A stretch of 11,062 nucleotides of DNA from Cyanobacteria bacterium UBA7694. GTDB taxonomy: Bacteria > Cyanobacteriota > Sericytochromatia > UBA7694. This document shows, piece after piece, positions 1 to 5,838 of this stretch (position 1 is its first letter; every line of letters begins with the position of its first letter). The DNA lies in contig DLGM01000228.1 of assembly GCA_002482705.1 (NCBI GenBank), positions 5,526-16,587 of the forward strand, given 5' to 3'. Position numbers and translations under genes: made by a program. The notes beneath the pieces are model-generated. The model had not been told where the DNA came from, did not search any database, and was given only the letters and a program-made list of their open reading frames with translations.

Positions 1-825
1 GGGTTTCCCTGCCAGCAGACGGCGCACAATCGCAAACGTGGTGTCAAAAATCGGGATACCCAAAATCAGGATGGGGAGGAACACCGCCACCGTGGCAGCG
101 ACCTTCATCGCTCCAGTAATCGATAGGGCCCCGAGCATAAAGCCCAAAAAGAGGGCCCCGCAATCCCCCATAAAAATTTTAGCCGGATTAAAGTTATACC
201 GCAAAAACCCAGCCGTTGCCCCCACCAGTGCAATCGCCACCAAAGCAGTCAGCCCCTGCCCGCGCTCCAGCGCCAGCATAAACAGGGTCAGCCCGGCAAT
301 GGTCGAAACACCACCGGCCAAACCGTCCATACCATCGATCAGGTTGATGGTATTGGTAATTGCCACAAGCCAGAAAACGGTCAGGACAAAACTCAGCCAC
401 TCGGGGAATAAAATCATGCCGCCAAAAGGATTGGAAATAAACGAGAGTTTGACACCTAACAAAAAAGCGGTGCTGGCCGCAATAATTTGCCCTGCCAACT
501 TGACTTTGGGGCGTAAATTGTAGAGATCGTCCACCAACCCCACCGCAAAAATCATCAGGCCACCGGCGACCACGCCCCGCCATTCTGAGGGTAATCTCGA
601 GAAATAACCGGGATGCAAATATTCAATGCCCAGCAACGAGATAAAACAGCCCAGGCAGATGGCGATCCCACCCATACGGGGGATCGGATCTTTGTGAATT
701 TTACGGGTTCCGGGCTCATCCACTTTGCCCACCATATAGGCAAACTTACGAATGGCTGGAACTAACAAATCAGCCGCCAGCCAAGCCATTAAAAACGTAA
801 CAATAAAGGGCCAATTCTCGCGCAT
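1..825 (-). CDS. MraY/WecA-family polyprenyl-phosphate sugar-1-phosphate transferase (WecA/TagO-like), 3' end missing
   Basis: Multi-pass inner-membrane enzyme of glycosyltransferase family 4. The family moves a sugar-1-phosphate (GlcNAc-1-P in WecA/TagO) from a UDP-sugar to undecaprenyl phosphate, the first lipid-linked step of O-antigen, teichoic acid or other surface glycans. I read 275 residues continuously from ATG 825 to the window edge. Visible motifs in order: DEPGTRKIH..PIPRMGG (36-53), the Asp pair VGLVDDLYNLRP (D99/D100), NTINLIDGMDGLAGG (D164, D167), FMGDCGALFLGF (D221) and IPIFDTTFAIVRR (D261). The cytoplasmic His-rich loop and C-terminus lie outside the window. NLIDGMDG favours WecA/TagO over true MraY, but the exact sugar cannot be read. 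A typical family member has about 320-360 residues. The gene is divergent from yraN, with an extended -10 promoter about 35 bases upstream. The ribosome site is weak (AGG at about 9 bases). Confidence 0.93.
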   Translation of the reverse strand, partial: MRENWPFIVTFLMAWLAADLLVPAIRKFAYMVGKVDEPGTRKIHKDPIPRMGGIAICLGCFISLLGIEYLHPGYFSRLPSEWRGVVAGGLMIFAVGLVDDLYNLRPKVKLAGQIIAASTAFLLGVKLSFISNPFGGMILFPEWLSFVLTVFWLVAITNTINLIDGMDGLAGGVSTIAGLTLFMLALERGQGLTALVAIALVGATAGFLRYNFNPAKIFMGDCGALFLGFMLGALSITGAMKVAATVAVFLPILILGIPIFDTTFAIVRRLLAGKP

Positions 826-859
826 AGGAAACCTATCTGTGTGTGTAACACTCAGCTCA

Positions 860-868
860 ATTTTAGCA
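860..868 (-). promoter_or_regulatory. Extended -10 promoter for the WecA-like gene
   Basis: On the minus strand this reads TGCTAAAAT, a TGn extension plus a TAAAAT -10 box, ending 34 bases before the ATG at 825. The hexamer 17 bases upstream (CCCTTG) is a poor -35. TTGAAA lies nearby, but at 14 bases spacing it is too close. Predicted from sequence only. Confidence 0.5.
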
Positions 869-975
869 CGCAGCGCCTATTTCAAGGGTGAATCCGTCAC
901 ATCTGCCGCTCGGCAGCAACATTTTTCATCAGCGCGCCAGCAGAGCATGCAGCGCCCCAGAAAGAGCGACGAGGC

Positions 976-984
976 TGCTAGAAT
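976..984 (+). promoter_or_regulatory. Extended -10 promoter for yraN
   Basis: TGCTAGAAT: a TGn extension followed by TAGAAT. Transcription would start near 991. That leaves a leader of about 27 bases with a good ribosome site before ATG 1018 and almost none before the in-frame ATG at 994. No convincing -35 box lies 16-18 bases upstream. Confidence 0.5.
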
Positions 985-1017
985 AAAAGCAGAATGGGAA
1001 CTTTTCAGGAGCCAAGC

Positions 1018-1392
1018 ATGTCCCAAGCCCATGAGCATCCTCACAACCGTCGCCAGATTGGAGCCCAGGGGGAAACCTTGGCCCGGCAATGGCTTGAAGC
1101 CAAAGGTTATGGCTGGGTGGCTCAGAATATTCACACCCGCTGGAGCGAACTCGACTTGGTCATGCACGATGGGAAAACCTTGGTGTTTATCGAAGTCAAA
1201 TACCGGCGCAGCGAGCGGTATGGTTCCCCCTTGGAAGGCATTACACCGGCCAAACAGCGCAAGCTGCGCCAAGCGGCGCAACTGTATCTGCTCAAACACC
1301 CCCATCCAGGGCCGGTGCGCTTTGATGCCTTGGGTATTTTGCACCTCGCTGGAAGCGCTCCCGTCTATACCCACATTCAAAACGCATTATAG
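1018..1392 (+). CDS. yraN: YraN/UPF0102 family protein (predicted nuclease-fold protein)
   Basis: A 124-residue cytoplasmic protein of the widespread UPF0102 family. Its fold resembles restriction-endonuclease and Holliday-junction resolvase cores, but its cellular role is not firmly established. The family signatures are present in order: GAQGETLARQWLEAKGY (E19), then SELDLVMHDGKTLVFIEVKYR with E44, D46, E59 and K61, which match the (E)xD...ExK nuclease core. These are followed by G-SPLEGITPAKQRKLRQAAQLYL and RFDALGI (101-107). Length is normal for the family. I chose ATG 1018 because AGGAG ends 6 bases upstream and the predicted promoter sits at 976-984. An in-frame ATG at 994 would give 132 residues but has almost no leader. 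A secreted DUF4412-like gene follows after 43 bases and may be co-transcribed. Confidence 0.92.
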   Translation: MSQAHEHPHNRRQIGAQGETLARQWLEAKGYGWVAQNIHTRWSELDLVMHDGKTLVFIEVKYRRSERYGSPLEGITPAKQRKLRQAAQLYLLKHPHPGPVRFDALGILHLAGSAPVYTHIQNAL

Positions 1393-1435
1393 GTTCTAAG
1401 GTACACTTGAAGGTAGCTTGAAAGGAGCTTTTTAG

Positions 1436-2191
1436 ATGTTAAAACGTACAGCACTGTGGTTGGCCGTCGCCCTGGTCAGCCTCTGGACCCTCCCCGGTCT
1501 TGCCGCCATCCCCAAATCCATGATCATGACCACCCAAATCATCTCCAGTGAAGGGGGGCGCAATGTCACCGCCGATGCCACCATTTATTACTTGGACATG
1601 AAATTCCGCACCGAAGTGTCGAGCAATATGCAAGGCACGAGCTCAGTCAAGGTCAATAACAAAGCCACCGTGATTATGGATGCCAAAGCCAAAACCGGTT
1701 ACCTGATCGATGACCGCAACCGCACGGCCATCAAAATTGACGAAGCCCAGGTCGAACAAATGACTGGCAGCAGCGGTTCTGCGGGCAGTTTTACCAACCC
1801 GAGCGAATTTTTGACCGACCCGGCCAAAGTGAAAGCCGAACTGCAAAAACAAGGTGGCAAACAAATTGGCAAAGAAAAGATCTTGGGGTATAACTGCACC
1901 ATTTGGCAAATTGCCCAAACGGTAAAAATCCCCGCTGCACGTGGCAGCAATGCAGCCCCCACCAGCGATAACCTCACCGTCAAGCTCTGGCTCGCAGACG
2001 AAGTATCCATCCCTCTGAAAGCCGAAGTCACCAGCGCTAAACGCGGTAAGATTGCTTCCATGACCACCAAAAAATTACAGGTCAACGTGCCCGTTAAGAG
2101 CAGCATGTTTGATATCCCCAGCGGTTATAAAATCACCACTTTGGCAGACATGTTCCAAACTCCCGGTAAGACCCCGGCCAAACGCCCCTAA
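1436..2191 (+). CDS. Secreted DUF4412/LolA-like protein
   Basis: A 251-residue exported protein. The N-terminus MLKRTALWLAVALVSLWTLP..LAA is a clear Sec signal peptide with likely cleavage after residues 23-24. No lipobox Cys is present, so it is probably soluble in the periplasm. The mature part reads as a LolA/LolB-like antiparallel sheet: strands with KFRTEVSS (about 57-64), a VIMDAKAKTGYLIDDRNRTAIKI segment (about 79-101), a charged Lys-rich linker, a KILGYNCTIWQI strand, and a closing SSMFDIPSGYKI motif (about 223-234). FxIPxGY near the C-terminus is typical of DUF4412 proteins. The family is linked by fold to lipid or lipoprotein carriers, but no substrate is known. AAGGAG lies 8 bases before the ATG. 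No own promoter is clear; a TACACT -10-like hexamer at 1402-1407 is possible. The family call is from memory of motifs, so moderate. Confidence 0.75.
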   Translation: MLKRTALWLAVALVSLWTLPGLAAIPKSMIMTTQIISSEGGRNVTADATIYYLDMKFRTEVSSNMQGTSSVKVNNKATVIMDAKAKTGYLIDDRNRTAIKIDEAQVEQMTGSSGSAGSFTNPSEFLTDPAKVKAELQKQGGKQIGKEKILGYNCTIWQIAQTVKIPAARGSNAAPTSDNLTVKLWLADEVSIPLKAEVTSAKRGKIASMTTKKLQVNVPVKSSMFDIPSGYKITTLADMFQTPGKTPAKRP

Positions 2192-2196
2192 ACGCT

Positions 2197-2223
2197 ATGC
2201 GGTAGGGGTATCCCCTACCGCAT
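2197..2223. terminator. Perfect 12-bp hairpin between convergent genes (candidate bidirectional terminator)
   Basis: ATGCGGTAGGGG (2197-2208) pairs perfectly with CCCCTACCGCAT (2212-2223) around a 3-base TAT loop. It begins 5 bases after the stop of the DUF4412-like gene. It contains the stop and last codons of the convergent MBOAT gene. Neither strand has a real U-tract after the stem, so it is an imperfect intrinsic terminator. It could instead act as an RNA 3'-end stabiliser for either mRNA. Confidence 0.6.
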
Positions 2224-3312
2224 TCCCAAGAATAACCACAGCGGCCATAAGATCACCGAAACCCCCACACAAGCAGCCACATAAACGCTCCAATGGCTGC
2301 TAGCTAGCCGCTCTGAGGATGGGCTGTAACGGTAAGCAAGAGCCAAACCCAACCCCATACACAGCCCCCCCACCAGGTAATGCCAGTGCGGGCCATACCA
2401 CAAACCCCAGAGCCCCATCATCCCGCCAAAAGCCAGCCCTCGCAGCCGAGGCAAATGGGCCATTGGTAAATACACCAGTTCCATTAAGCGCTGGCGCAAA
2501 GTTCTGTGCCACTGTTCCCAAAAGCCCAATAAATGACCTTGGGCAAAAGGGTACACAAAATTCTCTGGTAAGCGTAAACCCACCCAATGCCCCATAACAA
2601 TGGCAAAATCGGCAGCGCCTGACAGACAGACATACAAGACAACCCCACTCAAAGCAGCGGTTAAAACTTGATCCAAACGCCCCAGGGTCAACCACTGCTC
2701 CCAAGGGACTTGCAACCATGGGAATAAGGCCCAAGCCACAGCGCCTTTCAAAGCGGCACTGGCCAGACGCAGTCCGTGAGATCGATTGATGGATAGGCTC
2801 TGAGACGATTGTAACTGTGTCTGAACCGGGTAAAAATCCACCAAAACACCCGCTGTCAGAGCGGGCAAAAAGAACAGCCAAGCCAAATAGTCACTGAAGC
2901 GATGGGCTTCACCGGGAGCCTGACGGGTGATCTGCAAATAATGCAATAGTTGCAGCATCAGACTGCTCAGCCCCCAACTGTAGACAACAGGAGCCAGGGT
3001 GGGCAGCAAAGGCCCTCCCACAGCTTGTAATAGCCCGTTTAAACCCTGGTAAAATAACAGACGATACCCGATCCAGAGCCAGGCCACCGCCACCAAGAGC
3101 TGCAAACCCCGCATCAGACGGGGTTGGTCATAAAACCAGCGCGGACCATAAAACACCACGCCAGCCAAGAGGAGCAACGGCAATGCTGCGGTACCAAGAT
3201 ACAGCACAAATACCATCAGATGCAAAGCAGCTAAGAGTTCACTGCGCTGCTGTGGAAAGCGGCCAATGATCCACAACAGGCCACTGTATACCAGCAGAAT
3301 CAGCACAATCAT
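2215..3312 (-). CDS. MBOAT-family membrane protein (AlgI/DltB-like) with the conserved catalytic His replaced
   Basis: A 365-residue polytopic membrane protein, shorter than AlgI (about 500). MBOAT proteins of this branch carry acyl groups across the inner membrane for glycan or teichoic-acid O-acylation, with a periplasmic partner. Family marks: FSDYLAWLFFLPALTAG (139-155); YVCLSGAADFAIVMGHWVGLRLPENFVYPF (227-256), matching the AlgI pattern of sG-x-x-D, G and lP-NF-xPy; and GFWEQWHRTLRQRLMELVYLPM (263-284), matching FWrrWHiSLs...YlYiPl. The usual second block GlWHG appears as GLWYGPHWHYLVGG (303-316), with Tyr306 (codon TAT, 2397-2395) where the near-invariant His belongs. H309 and H311 lie close by. 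AAGGAG lies 8 bases before the ATG, and the start overlaps the upstream stop as ATGA, so the two genes are translationally coupled. Acyltransferase activity is therefore uncertain. Confidence 0.85.
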   Translation of the reverse strand: MIVLILLVYSGLLWIIGRFPQQRSELLAALHLMVFVLYLGTAALPLLLLAGVVFYGPRWFYDQPRLMRGLQLLVAVAWLWIGYRLLFYQGLNGLLQAVGGPLLPTLAPVVYSWGLSSLMLQLLHYLQITRQAPGEAHRFSDYLAWLFFLPALTAGVLVDFYPVQTQLQSSQSLSINRSHGLRLASAALKGAVAWALFPWLQVPWEQWLTLGRLDQVLTAALSGVVLYVCLSGAADFAIVMGHWVGLRLPENFVYPFAQGHLLGFWEQWHRTLRQRLMELVYLPMAHLPRLRGLAFGGMMGLWGLWYGPHWHYLVGGLCMGLGLALAYRYSPSSERLASSHWSVYVAACVGVSVILWPLWLFLGMR

Positions 3313-4250
3313 AGATGACGCTCCTTTAAGGGCGGTACCAGGGCATTTTGGCCATCAATCCACAACCACTCACCCAAAACTGTGGTGCCCAGTTCATTCA
3401 GCTGAGTCATATTCTGAAAATATCTTTGGGACAGGGGTTGCAGGCCTTGGTAGTCAATCAAAAGAATACCACGGGCTTCGGCCCGGGCTTTGAGTTCCCG
3501 TACGACCGTGCGGTAAGTCATCTGATCAATCCCAGACTCCAGATAAGCCCCAGGAGCGAAAGGAGCCATATAGAGTAAGGCGGGAATGCCTTGGCGAGCC
3601 AAGGCATTTAAGAGCGTATTATAAAGGCTTAGTCCCCCATTCGCTGCCCGCATATCAGTCTCTGTACAAGCGGTTGGCAAAGGATCATAAGCTGGGGGAC
3701 GTAGAGGGGCCGTCTGCTCACTGCCCCATCGGTACAAAGCTGAAAATTGTAAAAGATGGGCAGCGGCCTGAGTAAGGTAGGGCCAAGGTCCGGCGGTCAT
3801 TTGCAGCCAAGGGGCTTCACTGGGCTTGGGTACACGACCCATCCGAGCGGGCAAATCACGCCAGACCAAATTACCCCGATTCCAGCGGCAGCGCGAAAAA
3901 TCACGATAATCCAGCTCAACAATCAAGGCCCGCACAGGGGGTAAAGACTCAGCCAACAAAGCTTGATCACCCAATGCAGGAGCGACAACCGCCGTCAGAT
4001 CAAAACCAGCGCGGCGCTCACGGGCCCAAGCCTGAGCCAGGGTCAACGCCACCGGTGCATGGAGCGTTTGCCGTCCTAACCAGACCACATCCGAAGTTTT
4101 AAGCGCACCTAAGCAGCGCAAAGTCTCGGCCGCAGAAGACATATCGGGGCGGGCACACGTATCCGATGGCTGTAAACGGCCACGGGCATACCCTTCGGCC
4201 ACAAGCCCCAGAGCGGCAATCATGATCCAAGTGAACAATCTTAGGTACAT
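3309..4250 (-). CDS. SGNH/AlgX/DltD-like exported protein, apparently non-catalytic
   Basis: A 313-residue protein with an N-terminal signal peptide or anchor (MYLRLFTWIMIAALGLVAEG). I recognise the overall order of an SGNH-hydrolase-like MBOAT partner. A SDVVWLGRQTLHAP strand and turn (53-66) sits where block I GxS lies. A central LIVELDYRDFSR follows (109-120). Then comes LLNALARQGIPALLYMAPF (213-231), a helix, and ARGILLIDYQGLQPLSQRYFQNMTQLNELG (259-288), which matches the closing F-D-x-x-H-L-N-x-x-G motif. The catalytic positions differ: G59-R60-Q61 replaces G-x-Ser, and N280 and Q283 replace the Asp and His of DxxH. Start 4250 has AAAGAAG upstream and places the signal peptide at the N-terminus; an in-frame ATG at 4289 adds 13 unconvincing residues. 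It is first in an operon with the MBOAT gene. The SGNH assignment is by motif reading and context. Confidence 0.7.
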   Translation of the reverse strand: MYLRLFTWIMIAALGLVAEGYARGRLQPSDTCARPDMSSAAETLRCLGALKTSDVVWLGRQTLHAPVALTLAQAWARERRAGFDLTAVVAPALGDQALLAESLPPVRALIVELDYRDFSRCRWNRGNLVWRDLPARMGRVPKPSEAPWLQMTAGPWPYLTQAAAHLLQFSALYRWGSEQTAPLRPPAYDPLPTACTETDMRAANGGLSLYNTLLNALARQGIPALLYMAPFAPGAYLESGIDQMTYRTVVRELKARAEARGILLIDYQGLQPLSQRYFQNMTQLNELGTTVLGEWLWIDGQNALVPPLKERHL

Positions 4251-4306
4251 GGTCTTCTTTGTACCGCAAAAAGCAGCAGATTGGCACAATCACAGCCCAT
4301 ATCAGT

Positions 4307-4312
4307 TAGAAT
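4307..4312 (+). promoter_or_regulatory. -10 box (TAGAAT), possibly giving a leaderless transcript
   Basis: TAGAAT ends 7 bases before the ATG at 4320, so initiation at the usual distance would start the RNA at or beside the start codon. No Shine-Dalgarno sequence is visible in 4300-4319, which fits a leaderless mRNA. No clear -35 box is present. Confidence 0.35.
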
Positions 4313-4319
4313 ATATGCG

Positions 4320-4862
4320 ATGTTTATCCCACCCCTCGCTCTGCTTTTGTTGATCTTGTTCCCCCCTCTGGCGTGGGGCAGTGATGTATCTGTGTCTATT
4401 GTCCTTGAAAATTGGGGCAAACTTTTGCTGATTGCCCACGCTTTATTGGGTATTTTGCTGCTCGGTACGATCACCCACAATGCCTTGATTACTTGGCGTT
4501 ATCTCAAAGGTGACTTTCGCCGCATCAACCTAGAAAAGCTGTATGTGAAAGTCGCAGCAGTGGCATATGGGCTCACCTTTACTTTGGGTGCTGTCCTTTA
4601 CCCCAATTACCGTTATTATGTCCGTGCCCTGTACTTTGATCAAGAACTGCCCTGGGCCAGCCATTTATTTGATATCAAAGAACATTGGGCGGGCATCGGT
4701 TTGGGGTTAATGGTCGCCTTTTATCTTATGAGCCGCACCATTCAACCCCGCAGCGATCGCCGCGCCCTGTTTTTTTATGTCTTTCTGTCCCTGAGCTTGG
4801 CCGTTATTGTCTGGTTCACCCTGATCAGTGGGTTATATCTCACCAGTTTACGGAGCGTCTAA
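4320..4862 (+). CDS. Polytopic membrane protein of unknown function, first of a coupled pair
   Basis: A 180-residue protein I do not recognise by name. It has four or five hydrophobic segments: residues 1-19 (signal peptide or first helix), about 33-58, 75-95, 122-140 and 148-172. Histidines lie at helix edges: H40 (LLIAHALLG), H53 (ITHNAL), H115 and H122 (ASHLFDIKEHWAG). Between helices there is a charged stretch with KLYVKVAAVAYG and YPNYRYYVRALYFD. The His pattern could suit haem or metal binding, as in CopD or b-type cytochromes, but this is speculation. I chose ATG 4320 because it puts the hydrophobic segment at the N-terminus; a TTG at 4281 in the same frame would add 13 polar residues. 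It diverges from the SGNH/MBOAT operon across 69 bases, and its stop overlaps the next start (TAATG). Confidence 0.8.
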   Translation: MFIPPLALLLLILFPPLAWGSDVSVSIVLENWGKLLLIAHALLGILLLGTITHNALITWRYLKGDFRRINLEKLYVKVAAVAYGLTFTLGAVLYPNYRYYVRALYFDQELPWASHLFDIKEHWAGIGLGLMVAFYLMSRTIQPRSDRRALFFYVFLSLSLAVIVWFTLISGLYLTSLRSV

Positions 4863-5221
4863 TGCAGCGTGAACACACTTTCCCCATTGCCGCAGCCTTT
4901 GTCTGCGCCTACAGTTTCTGCTATTTTTTAGCAGAAATTGTCCCCCTGCCCCTATGGTGGTATTACCCGCTCGAACACCGTTGGGAACTTTCAATAGGGC
5001 CAGATCCAGGCTTGCCTATGGGTTGGTATGGCCGCCTTATTTTTTGTGCCTTGGCCGGAATCTTCAGCGCCGGGCTCACTACCCTGTGGCTGCGCTGGCG
5101 TCCAAACCACCATCACCACGAAGCTTGGGCCTTGCTCGACTTGAGCGCGATGGCTGCAACCTTATTCGCCCTCTATTATATTGCCCGTGTCTTAACAGCA
5201 GCCAGCAATGCCAATATTTAA
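4862..5221 (+). CDS. Small three-helix membrane protein, unknown function
   Basis: A 119-residue protein with three predicted membrane helices (about 8-32, 55-77 and 90-112). Not recognised. The short loop between helices 2 and 3 reads WRPNHHHHEAW (79-89), four consecutive His next to Glu, which could bind a metal ion. The loop after helix 1 is aromatic and proline-rich (PLPLWWYYPLEHRW). The start overlaps the stop of the preceding gene by one base (TAATG), and GGAG lies about 7 bases upstream, so the two are very likely translated together and probably act together. The reading frame is open upstream to 4685 inside the preceding gene, but that part is a shadow. Confidence 0.8.
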   Translation: MQREHTFPIAAAFVCAYSFCYFLAEIVPLPLWWYYPLEHRWELSIGPDPGLPMGWYGRLIFCALAGIFSAGLTTLWLRWRPNHHHHEAWALLDLSAMAATLFALYYIARVLTAASNANI

Positions 5222-5256
5222 AAGCAGTTGAAGCCCAGTGTGTAAAAAGGGTACCC

Positions 5257-5265
5257 TGATAATAT
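5257..5265 (+). promoter_or_regulatory. Extended -10 promoter for the beta-barrel gene at 5284
   Basis: TGATAATAT: TGn plus TAATAT, 18 bases before the ATG. RNA would start near 5272, just ahead of the GGAG ribosome site at 5273-5276, so the leader is very short. There is no clear -35 element. A GGGTACCC palindrome (5249-5256) sits directly upstream and could be an operator or chance. Confidence 0.45.
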
Positions 5266-5283
5266 CCTCTGTGGAGTTGAACC

Positions 5284-5838
5284 ATGAACAAAACACTGTT
5301 GGCAGGGCTCCTGCTGCTCATCCCCCCCCTTTCTGCAACCGCATCCACACTGCCAAAAGTGGATGCCCCTTCCTCATCTCTGAGCTTAGGAAGTGCTCCA
5401 GCGTTAGGTCTTGACATTGCTCTGGGAACACAAAGCACGCTGGGAGCATCCTTTGCCGCCCCTTTTTATTACGGCAGTAATTTTGGCATTACCCGTTATG
5501 ATGTCCGGTATGTGCACCGTTTTGTAAACCAAGAAAACTTCTCCGTGGGCGGCATTGTGGGTGTGTATGGTGACATCGATTTTTTCCGCAACAGCGGCTT
5601 ACCGCTCTCAGGCTTAGGCCTCGAATTGGGCATTGCGATTGCCTATCGCTTTACCGATCAACTCACAGGCCGGGTCAATATTGTCCCTGGCATTGGCTTT
5701 TTACAAAGCAATGGCGGGTTCGGCCTCTTTCCCCCCGCGGGGGGCCTCGAATTAGCTTGGCGTTTTTCCCCCAACCTCGAAGGTTCTTTGGGCTTTAACG
5801 GCAATGGCGATATTGCTGGCTTGCGGCTGATCTTTTAA
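5284..5838 (+). CDS. Small outer-membrane beta-barrel protein
   Basis: A 184-residue protein with a Sec signal peptide (MNKTLLAGLLLLIPPLSATAS). The mature part alternates glycine-rich amphipathic strands and tight turns: GAPALGLDIALG-like start, YDVRYVHRFV, FSVGGIVGVYG, LGLELGIAIAYRF, LTGRVNIVPGIGFL, GGLELAWRF, LEGSLGFNG. It ends in GLRLIF, with the terminal Phe expected for Bam-assembled outer-membrane proteins. Probably an 8-strand barrel; specific function unknown. GGAG lies 7 bases before the ATG. A run of eight C (5322-5329) lies in the signal-peptide codons; gain or loss of one base would abolish the protein. The stop TAA shares TTAA with the stop of the convergent barrel gene, leaving no space for a terminator. 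Confidence 0.8.
   Translation: MNKTLLAGLLLLIPPLSATASTLPKVDAPSSSLSLGSAPALGLDIALGTQSTLGASFAAPFYYGSNFGITRYDVRYVHRFVNQENFSVGGIVGVYGDIDFFRNSGLPLSGLGLELGIAIAYRFTDQLTGRVNIVPGIGFLQSNGGFGLFPPAGGLELAWRFSPNLEGSLGFNGNGDIAGLRLIF

Noticed and set aside
38..523. Open plus-strand frame of 161 residues
   Set aside because: It is antisense to the WecA-like gene, whose conserved motifs are unmistakable; the plus-strand product is low-complexity and has no signature.
994..1017. Longer N-terminus for YraN from ATG 994
   Set aside because: The AGGAG site is correctly spaced for 1018, and the predicted promoter would leave almost no leader for 994.
877..1380. Open minus-strand frame of 167 residues opposite yraN
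   Set aside because: It covers yraN in antisense with no recognisable motif; the YraN signature residues fix the real frame.
2300..2881. Minus-strand frame of 193 residues rich in Cys and Gly
   Set aside because: It lies out of frame inside the MBOAT gene, which has the family motifs and a ribosome site.
4753..4760. GCGATCGC, the HIP1 octamer abundant in many cyanobacteria
   Set aside because: I noticed only one copy in 11 kb, inside a coding region, which chance can explain; it does not support a HIP1-rich genome.
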